Under the pieces are notes generated by a model. That model was not told the origin of the DNA. It saw nothing but the letters and a program-made list of their open reading frames with translations, and ran no database searches. A DNA stretch of 64,000 nt from an uncultured bacterium (GTDB lineage: Bacteria > Spirochaetota > Spirochaetia > Sphaerochaetales > Sphaerochaetaceae), in the NCBI GenBank assembly GCA_905215015.1, contig CAJMOS010000004.1, forward strand, positions 1 to 64,000. Reading direction: 5' to 3'. Shown here piece after piece: positions 1 through 7,602 of the stretch. Each line of letters begins with the position of its first letter. Position 1 is the first letter of the stretch. The translations under genes and the position numbers were made by a program.

Positions 1-147
1 CGATGGGGTGCCTGCGATGTCCAGCTGCTGGTTGTCTGGGATATGGTGGTATTGCAGGGTGACATAGAGCAGGTAGCTGGCTGCGGTAAAGCAGGCAAAG
101 AGCACAATGAACATGCAGATATGGAACAGGGAAACGCGTCTACCCAT
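1..147 (-). CDS. Partial membrane-anchored protein, N-terminal 49 codons only
   Basis: The reverse strand reads open from an ATG at 147 to the window edge. The first residues are basic (MGRR) and are followed by a long hydrophobic stretch, about residues 5-30, which would be a signal anchor or first membrane helix. A GAGG about seven bases upstream favours this ATG over in-frame ATGs at 159 and 171. The sequence then turns polar (PDNQQ), as in an extracytoplasmic domain. Too little is present to name the family. It diverges from the operon beginning at 249, with about 100 bases between them for both promoters. Confidence 0.55.
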   Translation of the reverse strand, partial: MGRRVSLFHICMFIVLFACFTAASYLLYVTLQYHHIPDNQQLDIAGTPS

Positions 148-248
148 CTTGGACCTCATCGCTCTCAGCATACCAGAACTTGCCACTTGTTGGTATCCAT
201 CCGCCCCTTTGATTGCCAAGGACCGGGTCATGGTCCTATGATGGGGCC

Positions 249-878
249 ATGGAAAAAACAGTAGTTTGCTTTGGAGACAGCAACACCTTCGGCTCCAACC
301 CCCATGGGGGGCGATGGGGTGCCGATGTTCGCTGGCCGCGCGTGCTCGCCCGGCTCTTGGGTGAGGGATATTATGTGGTCGAGGAAGGTCTTGGCGGCCG
401 GGAGATGGTCTACGACGACCCGCTCGAGGGAGAGCGCAACGGACTGACAGCGCTTCCCTATGTCCTGAAGACCCATAAGCCGATCGACATCCTGATCATC
501 AGTCTCGGGACCAACGATACGAAAAGCCTTTTCCATCCTTCGCTGAAAGTGATGGCTCTGGGACTGGAGAAGCTGATCAAGACGGTCCGGCAGTTTCCTT
601 GGGATACGTATTACCCGATGCCGAAGATACTTGTCGTCAGTCCGATCTATATCGGTAGCGACCTGAATCATTGTCCCTTCGGCACCTTCGATGAGGACTC
701 GGTCAAGCTGACCCACCAGGTCGCCCCCTACCTGAAGCAGGTGGCTGACCGCTACGGCTGCGCCTTCCTGGATGCCGCCCAGGTGGCTGGACCCAGCGAA
801 GCCGACCAGGTCCATATGGAGGCCGAGAGCCACCTTGCCCTGGCACAGGCGATCGCACCGATCGTGAGGTCGATGTGA
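249..878 (+). CDS. SGNH/GDSL-family hydrolase (arylesterase-like)
   Basis: A 209-aa cytoplasmic esterase or lipase of the SGNH fold. Block I is GDSN at residues 9-12 with Ser11 as nucleophile, block III is GTND at 87-90, and block V has Asp186-x-x-His189 followed by a second conserved His195. The order and spacing match arylesterase/acetylhydrolase members; the substrate cannot be told from sequence. I chose the ATG at 249 because homologues begin a few residues before GDS; an in-frame upstream ATG at 213 would add 12 residues with no family counterpart. It is the first gene of a cluster in which the next four reading frames overlap or nearly touch, so it is probably co-transcribed with the MazG-like and HAD enzymes. 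Confidence 0.8.
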   Translation: MEKTVVCFGDSNTFGSNPHGGRWGADVRWPRVLARLLGEGYYVVEEGLGGREMVYDDPLEGERNGLTALPYVLKTHKPIDILIISLGTNDTKSLFHPSLKVMALGLEKLIKTVRQFPWDTYYPMPKILVVSPIYIGSDLNHCPFGTFDEDSVKLTHQVAPYLKQVADRYGCAFLDAAQVAGPSEADQVHMEAESHLALAQAIAPIVRSM

Positions 879-1096
879 AGCTCTGGAACATGGGCGGACA
901 GGGTCGTCATGCCTTTCATCCGGAGCATGAACGTCCGGTGGTGGTCCAGAGCATCTGCACGGGCGAGCAGAGTCTCGTCTTTGTCGGAAAGGATGGTTCG
1001 AGACGGCAGGTCGGTCTGGTCAAGGATGGCCGGGACCTGGAGCGGTATGCCAAAGAATATGGCTTCGATCCAAAGTCTGTCGTGAGGGAGTTCTGA
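875..1096 (+). CDS. Small conserved-looking protein of unknown function (73 aa)
   Basis: I do not recognise this protein. It starts with GTG at 875 inside the previous stop (GTGA overlap) and its own stop overlaps the next ATG, which is strong evidence of a real, translationally coupled gene. The sequence is soluble, with an N-terminal Gly/His-rich patch, a central beta-rich part and a charged C-terminal helix. There is no signal peptide or membrane segment. Its position between an SGNH hydrolase and a MazG-like pyrophosphohydrolase suggests a role in the same housecleaning operon, but no function can be assigned. Confidence 0.65.
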   Translation: MKLWNMGGQGRHAFHPEHERPVVVQSICTGEQSLVFVGKDGSRRQVGLVKDGRDLERYAKEYGFDPKSVVREF

Positions 1097-1437
1097 TGCT
1101 GAACAAGGAAGTGGAAGAGAAGATCAGGCAGTTTGTCCACGAGCGGGATTGGGAGCAGTTCCATACCCCGAAGGATCTGGCCATTTCGATCAGCCTGGAA
1201 GCCGCCGAGCTGCTGGAGAAATTCCAGTGGTCCGGCTCCGACCTGGTGGTGGAGAAGAAGCGGGGAGAGATGGCGGATGAGCTCGCCGACGTGATGCTGT
1301 ACTGCCTGATGATGGCGCATACGCTTGGGCTCGACGCAAAGGAAATCATCCTCGCCAAATTGCGGCAGAACGAGCGGAAATACGATATCGCCCACGCCAA
1401 AGGCAACGCGAAGAAGTACACGGAGTTTCAAAGATGA
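1096..1437 (+). CDS. MazG-like nucleotide pyrophosphohydrolase
   Basis: A 113-aa all-alpha NTP pyrophosphohydrolase of the MazG/dCTPase superfamily, which hydrolyses (d)NTPs to NMP plus pyrophosphate to clear unwanted nucleotides. The Mg-binding quartet is visible as Glu35-x-x-Glu38 in helix 2 and Glu62-x-x-Asp65 in helix 3. The single-domain length fits the short MazG-like group rather than two-domain E. coli MazG. The C-terminus has the GNAKKY-type segment often seen in this group. The ATG overlaps the stop of the upstream 73-aa gene, and the gene overlaps the downstream HAD phosphatase by four bases, so all are in one operon. The exact nucleotide preferred is unknown. Confidence 0.85.
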   Translation: MLNKEVEEKIRQFVHERDWEQFHTPKDLAISISLEAAELLEKFQWSGSDLVVEKKRGEMADELADVMLYCLMMAHTLGLDAKEIILAKLRQNERKYDIAHAKGNAKKYTEFQR

Positions 1438-2210
1438 AGGGAATCCTCTTTTGCGACATCGACGGCACCCTGATTCCCTACGGGGAGAAGGAGATGAGGC
1501 CCAGCCTGCTCTCCACCCTGCAGGAGGCGATCCGGAAGGACTGGATGCTCTGCATCACCACCGGGCGGGTATACGAGTCGGTCAGACAGACCCTTCCCAT
1601 GCTGGAGGAGAGCGCCTATTTCAGTTGTTCCAGCGGTGCCTGCCTCTACTACCAGGGACGCGAAGCGATGCCGAGCCAGTTTCTCGACAGGAAGACGCTA
1701 GACGAGCTTGTCCAGACCGCCAACGAATTCCATTGCACGGTCATTTTCTCCGTTCCCGAGGGAATGTATTCGATTGGTCTGCTCTATCCTTATACTGACA
1801 ATTTGTTCAGGAAACAACATACAATTCCGAAACCGGTAGGAAATCTGCATCAATTTCCATCCGACCGCGTCTGTGTCTGCACGTTCCAGTTTCCGCAGGA
1901 TCGGGAAATCCCGATGGATGAGCTGCGTGGCCGCTGGAAGGGAAGGCTGTTCTGGGGGCAGGGAGGCCCCTGCCTGGTGGATGCCGGACGCTCGGACAAG
2001 GGTATGGCGGTAGGGCGGGTGCTGGACTATTTCCACATCCCCCGCGAGCATTCCTATGCCTTCGGCGACTATGACAACGACATTCCGATGTTGCGCGCCG
2101 TGGGGCACGGGTACTTGATGTCGGATACCGGGAGAAAGGAGCTTCTCGATGTCTTTCCCCGCCATTGCGACGACATCGAGGCGGCCATCCGCGAGATTAT
2201 TTCCCGATAG
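1434..2210 (+). CDS. HAD-superfamily phosphatase, Cof/type IIB
   Basis: A 258-aa haloacid-dehalogenase-type phosphatase. Motif I is Asp8-x-Asp10-Gly-Thr, with Asp8 as the nucleophile, and motif IV is Gly-Asp212-x-x-x-Asp216 near the C-terminus, preceded by an SDKG lysine motif. The length and the large cap between residues about 85 and 180 fit the Cof/IIB group, which dephosphorylates sugar phosphates and other small metabolites. The ATG overlaps the MazG-like gene (ATGA). It is followed, after about 40 bases, by a DeoR regulator, a class that typically senses sugar phosphates, so a sugar-phosphate substrate is plausible. The substrate itself is inference. Confidence 0.82.
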   Translation: MKGILFCDIDGTLIPYGEKEMRPSLLSTLQEAIRKDWMLCITTGRVYESVRQTLPMLEESAYFSCSSGACLYYQGREAMPSQFLDRKTLDELVQTANEFHCTVIFSVPEGMYSIGLLYPYTDNLFRKQHTIPKPVGNLHQFPSDRVCVCTFQFPQDREIPMDELRGRWKGRLFWGQGGPCLVDAGRSDKGMAVGRVLDYFHIPREHSYAFGDYDNDIPMLRAVGHGYLMSDTGRKELLDVFPRHCDDIEAAIREIISR

Positions 2211-2251
2211 ATTCCGCCTTGTATGCTATCATTACCGTGGAGAGCAGGGAT

Positions 2252-3001
2252 ATGAACGAGCGTCAGAAAGCAATCGTCGATTTGGTGAACCAGGAAGGGA
2301 AGGTGTCTTTCCAGGAATTGAAGGAACGTTTCGCTTCGGTGTCCGAGATGACCATCCGGCGGGATCTGGAGTCGCTCGACCAGATGCGGCTTCTGATCCG
2401 TATCCACGGGGGAGCCAAATCCTTCGAGACGGTGATGGCGCAGGATGATTTGTTCCAGCGGCGCATGGTGACCAACACCCAGGCTAAGGAGACCATCGCC
2501 CGCAAGGCGCTGCCCTTGGTCAAGAGCGGCATGACCATATACCTGGACTCGGGGAGCACGGTGACCTCGCTTGCCCGCGTCCTGCCTGACGAACCCTATC
2601 TGATCTTCACCGCCAGCCTCAGCGTCGCAATCGAGCTGACACGGTTGAAGAAGAGCGAGACCAACGTTCTTGGTGGAAGGCTGAACAGCCAGAGCTTCTG
2701 CATGAATGGAACCCGTAGCCTCGAGTGGCTGAAAGACGTGAACCTCGACCTTGCCATCTTCGGAACTACCGGCTACAGCCTGGAGAACGGGTTCACCTGC
2801 GGTGACGGCAATGAGTATGAGCTGAAACGGACGCTCGCGTCCCGCTCCACGAAGAACGTGGTGCTGATGGACGCGAGCAAGGTGGGGACGGTCAGTCCGT
2901 TCACCTTCGCGACTCTCGAGGATATCGACGTGGTGGTGGCGGACAGCCTCCCGCAGGCGGTGGCGCAGCGCTTTTTGGAGCACGACATCACCGTCCTGTA
3001 A
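2252..3001 (+). CDS. DeoR-family transcriptional regulator 1
   Basis: A 249-aa sugar-phosphate-responsive repressor. Residues about 1-55 form the winged helix-turn-helix (SEMTIRRDL recognition region followed by IHGGA), and the C-terminal domain carries Asp99-SGST, the phosphate-binding loop of the DeoR sensor fold. The start is set at the ATG at 2252, preceded by a GGAGAG/AGGGA stretch, because the family begins directly with MxERQ. An upstream in-frame start at 2165 would lie inside the HAD gene. It ends four bases before the convergent GatD-like dehydrogenase, and a close relative lies at 9036, so both may control the polyol locus between them. Target genes are inferred from position only. 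Confidence 0.85.
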   Translation: MNERQKAIVDLVNQEGKVSFQELKERFASVSEMTIRRDLESLDQMRLLIRIHGGAKSFETVMAQDDLFQRRMVTNTQAKETIARKALPLVKSGMTIYLDSGSTVTSLARVLPDEPYLIFTASLSVAIELTRLKKSETNVLGGRLNSQSFCMNGTRSLEWLKDVNLDLAIFGTTGYSLENGFTCGDGNEYELKRTLASRSTKNVVLMDASKVGTVSPFTFATLEDIDVVVADSLPQAVAQRFLEHDITVL

Positions 3002-3005
3002 TCTG

Positions 3006-4067
3006 TTATTTCGCTACGTACATCGCCTTGCAGATGGAAATCTCCTTCCGGTAGATTTTCCCGCAAAGCTCAGGAAGACCCTCCAGGTCGGTCGTGTGGG
3101 TGACCAGATCCTTGAAGTGGATGTTTCCCTCTCCGAGCATCTTGACCGTGTAGTTCCACTCGTTGATCGGCTGGCTGCTGTACATCGAGTTCCATACCCC
3201 ATGGATCGTCAGCTCCTTGCGCAGGATGCTGGAGTGCTGCTTCATGCCCAGCTTCGCGTCCGTGGACGGGTTGCCCACCAGCGTGACCGTGCCGAAGGAG
3301 CGGACGCAGTCGATGCACTGGTCAAGCACGGGGCCGGCTCCGGTGCCTTCGATGACGATGTCGGCGAGCCTGCCGTCGAAGGCGGCCTTGACTGCCTCGA
3401 CAGGGGATTCCTTCATGCTGTTGACCGCATGTTCTCCGTGGGCGATGGCGAAGGCCACCTTCTCGTCCTGGACATCGAAGAGCAATACGCTTCCGGCTCC
3501 GAAGAGATGTGCCCACCGTGCCATCATGAGGCCGATTGGTCCGGCGCCGAAGATCACGACGTTGGCTCCGGCGTACATCCTGCTGCTCCTCACGGCATGC
3601 TGGGCGACGCAGGCCGGTTCGGTCATGGCCAGCTGGACCATGTCCGGGTGATCTCCCTTGGCCTCGACGAAGTTCCAGGCGCTGGGGACCAGCACGTATT
3701 CGGCGAAACCGCCATCACGGCGGCTGCCCATGTAATCGTAGTCGACGCACTCGGCATAGTGTCCGGTCAGGTCGTTCTCGCAGTGCCCGCAGGGAATGAG
3801 CGGGAAGAAGGCACCCTGCTTCCCCACCAAGGCGGGGTCCGCGTCAGGGCCTGTCTTGACGATGGTGCCGCTGAACTCATGGCCGATGGTCAGGGGGTAT
3901 TTCTGCTTGCTGGTCCCCAACAGGAAAATACGGGGAATGTCGCTGCCGCAGATGCCGCACGCGGCGATCTTTACCAAGAGTTCCTTCCCTTTCGGCTGGG
4001 GGATCTCGATAGTATCTACACGGAAGTCTCCAATCGCGTGTAGCCGTGCTGCCATCATGGTGTTCAT
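3006..4067 (-). CDS. Zinc-type medium-chain dehydrogenase, galactitol-1-phosphate 5-dehydrogenase-like
   Basis: A 353-aa NAD(P)-dependent dehydrogenase of the MDR superfamily. Catalytic zinc ligands are Cys40 (ICGSD), His63 and Glu64 (GHEF). The nucleotide-binding motif GAGPIG follows in the Rossmann domain. The segment MGSRRDGGFAEY is typical of galactitol-1-phosphate dehydrogenase (GatD), which yields tagatose 6-phosphate. The lobe for the structural zinc has Cys93, Cys96 and Cys107, but the third expected Cys is Asp99. AAGGAG eight bases before the ATG at 4067 supports this start. It overlaps the upstream epimerase by four bases (ATGA) and sits in a locus that also has a PfkB kinase, as expected for a tagatose-type route. 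The exact polyol is not proven. Confidence 0.83.
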   Translation of the reverse strand: MNTMMAARLHAIGDFRVDTIEIPQPKGKELLVKIAACGICGSDIPRIFLLGTSKQKYPLTIGHEFSGTIVKTGPDADPALVGKQGAFFPLIPCGHCENDLTGHYAECVDYDYMGSRRDGGFAEYVLVPSAWNFVEAKGDHPDMVQLAMTEPACVAQHAVRSSRMYAGANVVIFGAGPIGLMMARWAHLFGAGSVLLFDVQDEKVAFAIAHGEHAVNSMKESPVEAVKAAFDGRLADIVIEGTGAGPVLDQCIDCVRSFGTVTLVGNPSTDAKLGMKQHSSILRKELTIHGVWNSMYSSQPINEWNYTVKMLGEGNIHFKDLVTHTTDLEGLPELCGKIYRKEISICKAMYVAK

Positions 4068-4729
4068 TGCAATAACTCCTTTATGCGGGCGATGTTCTCT
4101 GCAAGGGTCGCTCCGCTATGGAAGACGCTCGAGGTGCCGCCGACGAAGATGTTCGCCCCGGCATCCCGCATCTTCGGGATGTTTTCGAAACTGACGTTTC
4201 CGTTAACCTCGATTTCGCAGTCTTTCCGACCATTGGTGTCCAGATAGGTTCTCAGGTCGGTGATTTTCCTCAGGGTGGAGGGTACCAGCTTCTGGCCGGC
4301 GAATCCCGGGTTGACGGTCATGACGAGCACTCCGTCAATGACGTCAAGCAGATAGTCCAGGACGTTGAACGGGGTTGCCGGATTGAGGGCGACAAAGGCC
4401 TTGGCGCCATAGCCCTTGATCTGGGTGAGCAGCCGTTGCATGTGGTTGGTGCTCTCCCAGTGGACGCTGACGATCTCTCCTTGCTGGGGGGCGAACCAAT
4501 CCAGTTTTTCTTCCGGTCTTTCGACCATCAGATGCAGGTCGAGCGGAATCGCGCACGCCTTCCGGATTTTCCTGCAGAAATCGGTTCCCAACGCGAAGTT
4601 CGGAACGAATTGTCCGTCCATGACATCCATATGCAAGAAGGAAATTCCCTGTTGCGCGAACGTGCTCAGGGTCTTTTCGAGACTCAGGTAATCGACGCAC
4701 ATCATCGACGGGGATAACTTTCTGTCCAT
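4064..4729 (-). CDS. Ribulose-phosphate/allulose-6-phosphate 3-epimerase family protein
   Basis: A 221-aa TIM barrel of the ribulose-5-phosphate 3-epimerase family. Metal ligands His33 and Asp35 are present in HMDVMDG, and His in LDLHLMV is also kept, as are the phosphate-binding VNPGFAGQ and VGGTSS loops. The usual second catalytic/metal Asp of the EVDG motif is Asn176 here (EVNGN; codon AAC read from 4202-4204). The start at 4729 has AAGGAG nine bases upstream; a longer frame from 4762 lacks family support. It is the first gene of a two-gene unit with the GatD-like dehydrogenase, behind its own AT-rich promoter and after the terminator of the ABC operon. It may epimerise a ketohexose phosphate, or act differently because of the Asn. 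Confidence 0.82.
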   Translation of the reverse strand: MDRKLSPSMMCVDYLSLEKTLSTFAQQGISFLHMDVMDGQFVPNFALGTDFCRKIRKACAIPLDLHLMVERPEEKLDWFAPQQGEIVSVHWESTNHMQRLLTQIKGYGAKAFVALNPATPFNVLDYLLDVIDGVLVMTVNPGFAGQKLVPSTLRKITDLRTYLDTNGRKDCEIEVNGNVSFENIPKMRDAGANIFVGGTSSVFHSGATLAENIARIKELLQ

Positions 4730-4801
4730 AACTGATAGCTCCTTATGGAGTAGCGTACGCAAAAAGGAAGGAAAGTCAAGGGGAAAACGAGCAAAACAAA
4801 C

Positions 4802-4841
4802 ATTTAAACGGTTAAATCAAACAGAATATTAAAAAATTATA
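4802..4841 (-). promoter_or_regulatory. Candidate promoter -10 and operator palindrome for the epimerase-dehydrogenase unit
   Basis: On the reverse strand a perfect TATAAT hexamer occupies 4841-4836, about 110 bases before the epimerase start. Just downstream, ATTTAA-ACGG-TTAAAT (4802-4817) is a 6-4-6 inverted repeat with a central CG. No good -35 element is seen at the right distance. A repressor site overlapping the start of transcription is a reasonable reading; which of the DeoR proteins binds it, if either, is not known. Confidence 0.4.
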
Positions 4842-4867
4842 TTGAAAATGTGTGCGTTATACACAAA

Positions 4868-4895
4868 CTCCAGTCCCGCATGCACGAGACTGGAG
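4868..4895 (-). terminator. Rho-independent terminator after the sugar ABC permease genes
   Basis: An 8-bp perfect stem, CTCCAGTC/GACTGGAG, with a 12-base loop lies 16 bases after the end of the second permease gene. On the reverse strand it is followed by TTTGTGT. It separates the importer operon from the epimerase-dehydrogenase pair. Confidence 0.7.
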
Positions 4896-4910
4896 GGAAA
4901 AACATCACCA

Positions 4911-5774
4911 TCAGCCCTTTATGCCGGAGGACATGAATGCGTCGATGATGTTCCGTTGCATGAACAAGTAGATGAGGATGATCGGCAGCGAGGCGAGCGT
5001 GCTGGTCGCCATGAAGGGGCCCCAGTTGTTGCCCATCTCGAAATCCAGGAACTGCTGCAGGCCGATCGTCAATGTCTGCTTCTTCGAACTTGTCAGGACA
5101 AGCAGAGGCCAGAAGTACTGGTTCCACCCGTCAATGCAGCAGAGGATGAACATCGAGGAAATGGAGCTCTTGCAGAGGGGGACGACCACCCGGTGGAAAA
5201 TCCAGAGGGAGGAAGCGCCCTCCACCCGTGCCGCTTCGTAGTAGGTCGTCGGCACTCCACGGAAGTGTTGGTAGACGAAGAAGAAGGCGGATGCGGAGGC
5301 CAACGGGGGGACTACGACGGCTGTCAGCGTGTTCAGCAGATGGAACTTGCTGACCAGGATGTAGTTTGGAATCATCGTGACCTGAAAGGGTATGACCATC
5401 GTCGTCATCAGCGTCAGAAATACCGCCTTGTTCCATTTTGTCTTGAAATAGACGAGGCCGAAAGCCGCGAGCACGCCAATCAGAATCTGGCCGAATCCAA
5501 TGAGGATGGTGGAGATCGCCGAGTTTTTCAGCCAGTCGAAGAAGTCGTACTTCTCGAAGACGATGCGGAAGTTGTCCAGCGTGGGGTGGTTGGGAACGAA
5601 GCTGATCCGGTTGCTGAACAGTTCTGCCGGCAACTTGAAAGCGGAACCCACCATCCAGAACAGGGGGAAGATGTTGCAGAAGACAAGCAGGAACAGGAAT
5701 ACGATCAACAAGACATATCCGGGGGTGATCCGCTTTTTCTCCCGATAGGAAGCAGGATTTCCGTTAGTTCTCAT
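4911..5774 (-). CDS. Carbohydrate ABC transporter permease (MalG/UgpE type)
   Basis: A 287-aa inner-membrane permease of the CUT1 group. The N-terminal helix at about residues 20-40 is followed by five more hydrophobic segments, and an EAA loop (EAARVEGAS and on to the VPL element) lies near residue 185, where the ATPase docks. It begins within the last codons of the partner permease gene (11-base overlap) and is the last gene of the operon before a terminator. No ATPase gene is in this locus, so a shared CUT1 ATPase of the MsmK/UgpC kind encoded elsewhere is likely. Confidence 0.88.
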   Translation of the reverse strand: MRTNGNPASYREKKRITPGYVLLIVFLFLLVFCNIFPLFWMVGSAFKLPAELFSNRISFVPNHPTLDNFRIVFEKYDFFDWLKNSAISTILIGFGQILIGVLAAFGLVYFKTKWNKAVFLTLMTTMVIPFQVTMIPNYILVSKFHLLNTLTAVVVPPLASASAFFFVYQHFRGVPTTYYEAARVEGASSLWIFHRVVVPLCKSSISSMFILCCIDGWNQYFWPLLVLTSSKKQTLTIGLQQFLDFEMGNNWGPFMATSTLASLPIILIYLFMQRNIIDAFMSSGIKG

Positions 5775-6696
5775 AATAGCCGAATCCTCCAGAGGTTTTC
5801 ATCATGGCGATGGTGATGGCGAGGAACAGCGCCGAAGTGAAGATGGCGGCTGCCGAGGCGAGCCCGATATTGAAGAAGTTGAAGCCGAAGACATAGATCA
5901 TGTGGGCGAGGTTGGTCGTCGCCTCGTCGGGTCCGCCCTGGGTCAGGATGTTGATGGGGATGAACGCCTTGTCGGTGGAGTAGTTGACCGCAGTGATCAG
6001 GTTGTAGATGGTCGTCGGGGCGAGCAACGGCCATTTGATTTTCCAGAAGATGGTCCATTGGGATGCTCCATCGAGCGTCGCAGCCTCGATGTAGTCCTTG
6101 TTGATCATCATCAATCCCGCGGCGTAGAGGATCATGTTCGAGCCAAGGATCTTCCAGCCGGTGACCATGACAATGGAAGGAAGGGCGGTACGCAGGTCGG
6201 TCAGCCAGCTGTAGGGTCCCAGCCCGACGACCTTCAGGATGTTGTTGAACAGTCCGAAGTTCGGGTTGTACATCCACATCCAGACCAAACAGACGATGGA
6301 GAAGGCCAGGATGGTGGGGATGAAGAGCAACGCCCGGAAGAAGGACTGCAGGCGGGAGTGGACCACGTAGCTGAGCAGCAATGCGAAAAGCAACGGCAGG
6401 ATCACGAAAAAGGGGAACAGTTCCACGATATAGACGAAGGTATGGACGAACGCCTTCTGGAAGTTCTGGTGGGTGAAAAGCCTTGCGTAATTGGTTAGTC
6501 CGATGAACTTCCTGGCCGAGACGAAGTTCCATTTCTCGAAGCTGAGGAAGAAACTGTAGACGATCGGCCACCATTTGAACAGCACGAAGAGGACCAGGGC
6601 GGGAAGCACGAACAGGAAAAAGCTCAGGAGCGTGACCCGTGCATGTTTCCTTGCGATGGGACTTGGCCTTGTTGCCGCCTTGTCTTTTGCACTCAT
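5764..6696 (-). CDS. Carbohydrate ABC transporter permease (MalF/UgpA type)
   Basis: A 310-aa CUT1 permease with six predicted membrane helices; the first is at about residues 22-45 after a basic cytoplasmic leader. The EAA loop (EAATLDGAS, then a WPLL element) is near residue 210. It overlaps the upstream TIM-barrel isomerase gene by four bases and the downstream MalG-type gene by eleven, so the three are translationally coupled. Together with the binding protein at 7603-8856 it forms a complete importer apart from the ATPase. The transported sugar or polyol is not evident from sequence; the catabolic neighbours point to a hexitol or ketohexose. Confidence 0.88.
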   Translation of the reverse strand: MSAKDKAATRPSPIARKHARVTLLSFFLFVLPALVLFVLFKWWPIVYSFFLSFEKWNFVSARKFIGLTNYARLFTHQNFQKAFVHTFVYIVELFPFFVILPLLFALLLSYVVHSRLQSFFRALLFIPTILAFSIVCLVWMWMYNPNFGLFNNILKVVGLGPYSWLTDLRTALPSIVMVTGWKILGSNMILYAAGLMMINKDYIEAATLDGASQWTIFWKIKWPLLAPTTIYNLITAVNYSTDKAFIPINILTQGGPDEATTNLAHMIYVFGFNFFNIGLASAAAIFTSALFLAITIAMMKTSGGFGYYEN

Positions 6697-7532
6697 CTGT
6701 CACCTCCTTCGCCGAACAAGGCTCCGATGGCATCCATCCGTTCCCACGGATTGTCGTAACCGCAGATTTCCAGGACGAACTGGCCTTGGAAACCACGGCT
6801 CCTGATCAGGTCGTGCCACTTGGGCCAGTCGATGATTCCGTCGTCAGGCAGTTTGTGCCCGTCGCATGTGCCGTCGTTGTTGTGGATATGGAATGTGACC
6901 AGCCGGTCGGCAGGTATCGCCAGAATCTCGCTTTCCATGTCGTTGCTGGTGATGGTGACATGTCCGATATCCAGGCAGAAGAAAAGGCTCTTGATGTCCC
7001 CGAACCAGGTGTACTGGTTTGCCATCGTGCAGAAAAGCTCGTCTTGGAGCTTCGGAGAACTGCTGGGTATGTTCTCGAGCGCGAGCTTGACGCCACGCTC
7101 CAGCGCGTACTCGCTGAGTTCCGAGAGCATGCCATGGAGATAGGGAATGTCCTTCGTGTACATGTTGTATTCAGCGCGGTTGCATGCATGGATGACCGCG
7201 ATGGGGATGGAGAACCGCTGGCAGAAATCGATGGTCTGCTTCCAGACGGCAAGACGGTATGCTCTGCCGTCCTTGGCGTCCGCATAGGGACGGAACCTGC
7301 GGAATGGGGTGTGCAGGGCATGGACGTGCATCCGGTAGGCTTCCAAAAGACTTCGGATTTTCCGCTCATCGGGATTGATGCGGGGATCCACATGGGCCAG
7401 TTTGTCCGCCCAGAGTTCGACCGAGTGGAATCCGTGCGCGCAAATGCTCTGCAGGGCTGACTCCAGATCCCAATCCTCGAAGAGGAAAGTGGAAATGGCA
7501 TATTCTTCTTTACGGGAATAAAAGGTTCGCAT
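6693..7532 (-). CDS. Sugar phosphate isomerase/epimerase (AP-endonuclease-2 TIM barrel)
   Basis: A 279-aa member of the xylose-isomerase-like TIM-barrel family that includes ketohexose 3-epimerases and inosose isomerases. Conserved features include the SVELWADK strand, Glu in LALENIPSS, the CLDIGH motif and the HIHNNDG segment, which together supply the acidic and histidine metal ligands of this family. The N-terminus AISTFLFEDWDLESAL is typical. It lies between the binding-protein gene and the permease genes, an arrangement common for catabolic enzymes acting on the freshly imported sugar. The precise reaction is unknown. Confidence 0.82.
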   Translation of the reverse strand: MRTFYSRKEEYAISTFLFEDWDLESALQSICAHGFHSVELWADKLAHVDPRINPDERKIRSLLEAYRMHVHALHTPFRRFRPYADAKDGRAYRLAVWKQTIDFCQRFSIPIAVIHACNRAEYNMYTKDIPYLHGMLSELSEYALERGVKLALENIPSSSPKLQDELFCTMANQYTWFGDIKSLFFCLDIGHVTITSNDMESEILAIPADRLVTFHIHNNDGTCDGHKLPDDGIIDWPKWHDLIRSRGFQGQFVLEICGYDNPWERMDAIGALFGEGGDR

Positions 7533-7561
7533 GATTGCTGTGATCCTGGGAAAAGGGAGGA

Positions 7562-7594
7562 AGAGAGCCAGGGTCCTTTGAACCCCGGCTCTCT
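7562..7594 (-). terminator. Intercistronic hairpin downstream of the binding-protein gene
   Basis: AGAGAGCC pairs with GGCTCTCT (8 bp), extended by four more pairs after one mismatch, with a 7-base loop. It lies eight bases after the binding-protein stop and is followed on the reverse strand by a pyrimidine-rich but not purely U tract. Such hairpins after binding-protein genes often give partial termination and mRNA stabilisation, so that the binding protein is made in excess over the permeases. That role is inferred. Confidence 0.6.
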
Positions 7595-7602
7595 CCGGAT
7601 GG

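Noticed and set aside
228..833. Long reverse-strand frame antisense to the SGNH hydrolase, and similar long antisense frames across G+C-rich genes (for example 14796-16001, 26245-27768, 36393-37985)
   Set aside because: They mirror strong forward or reverse genes with clear domains; such shadows are expected in G+C-rich coding DNA.
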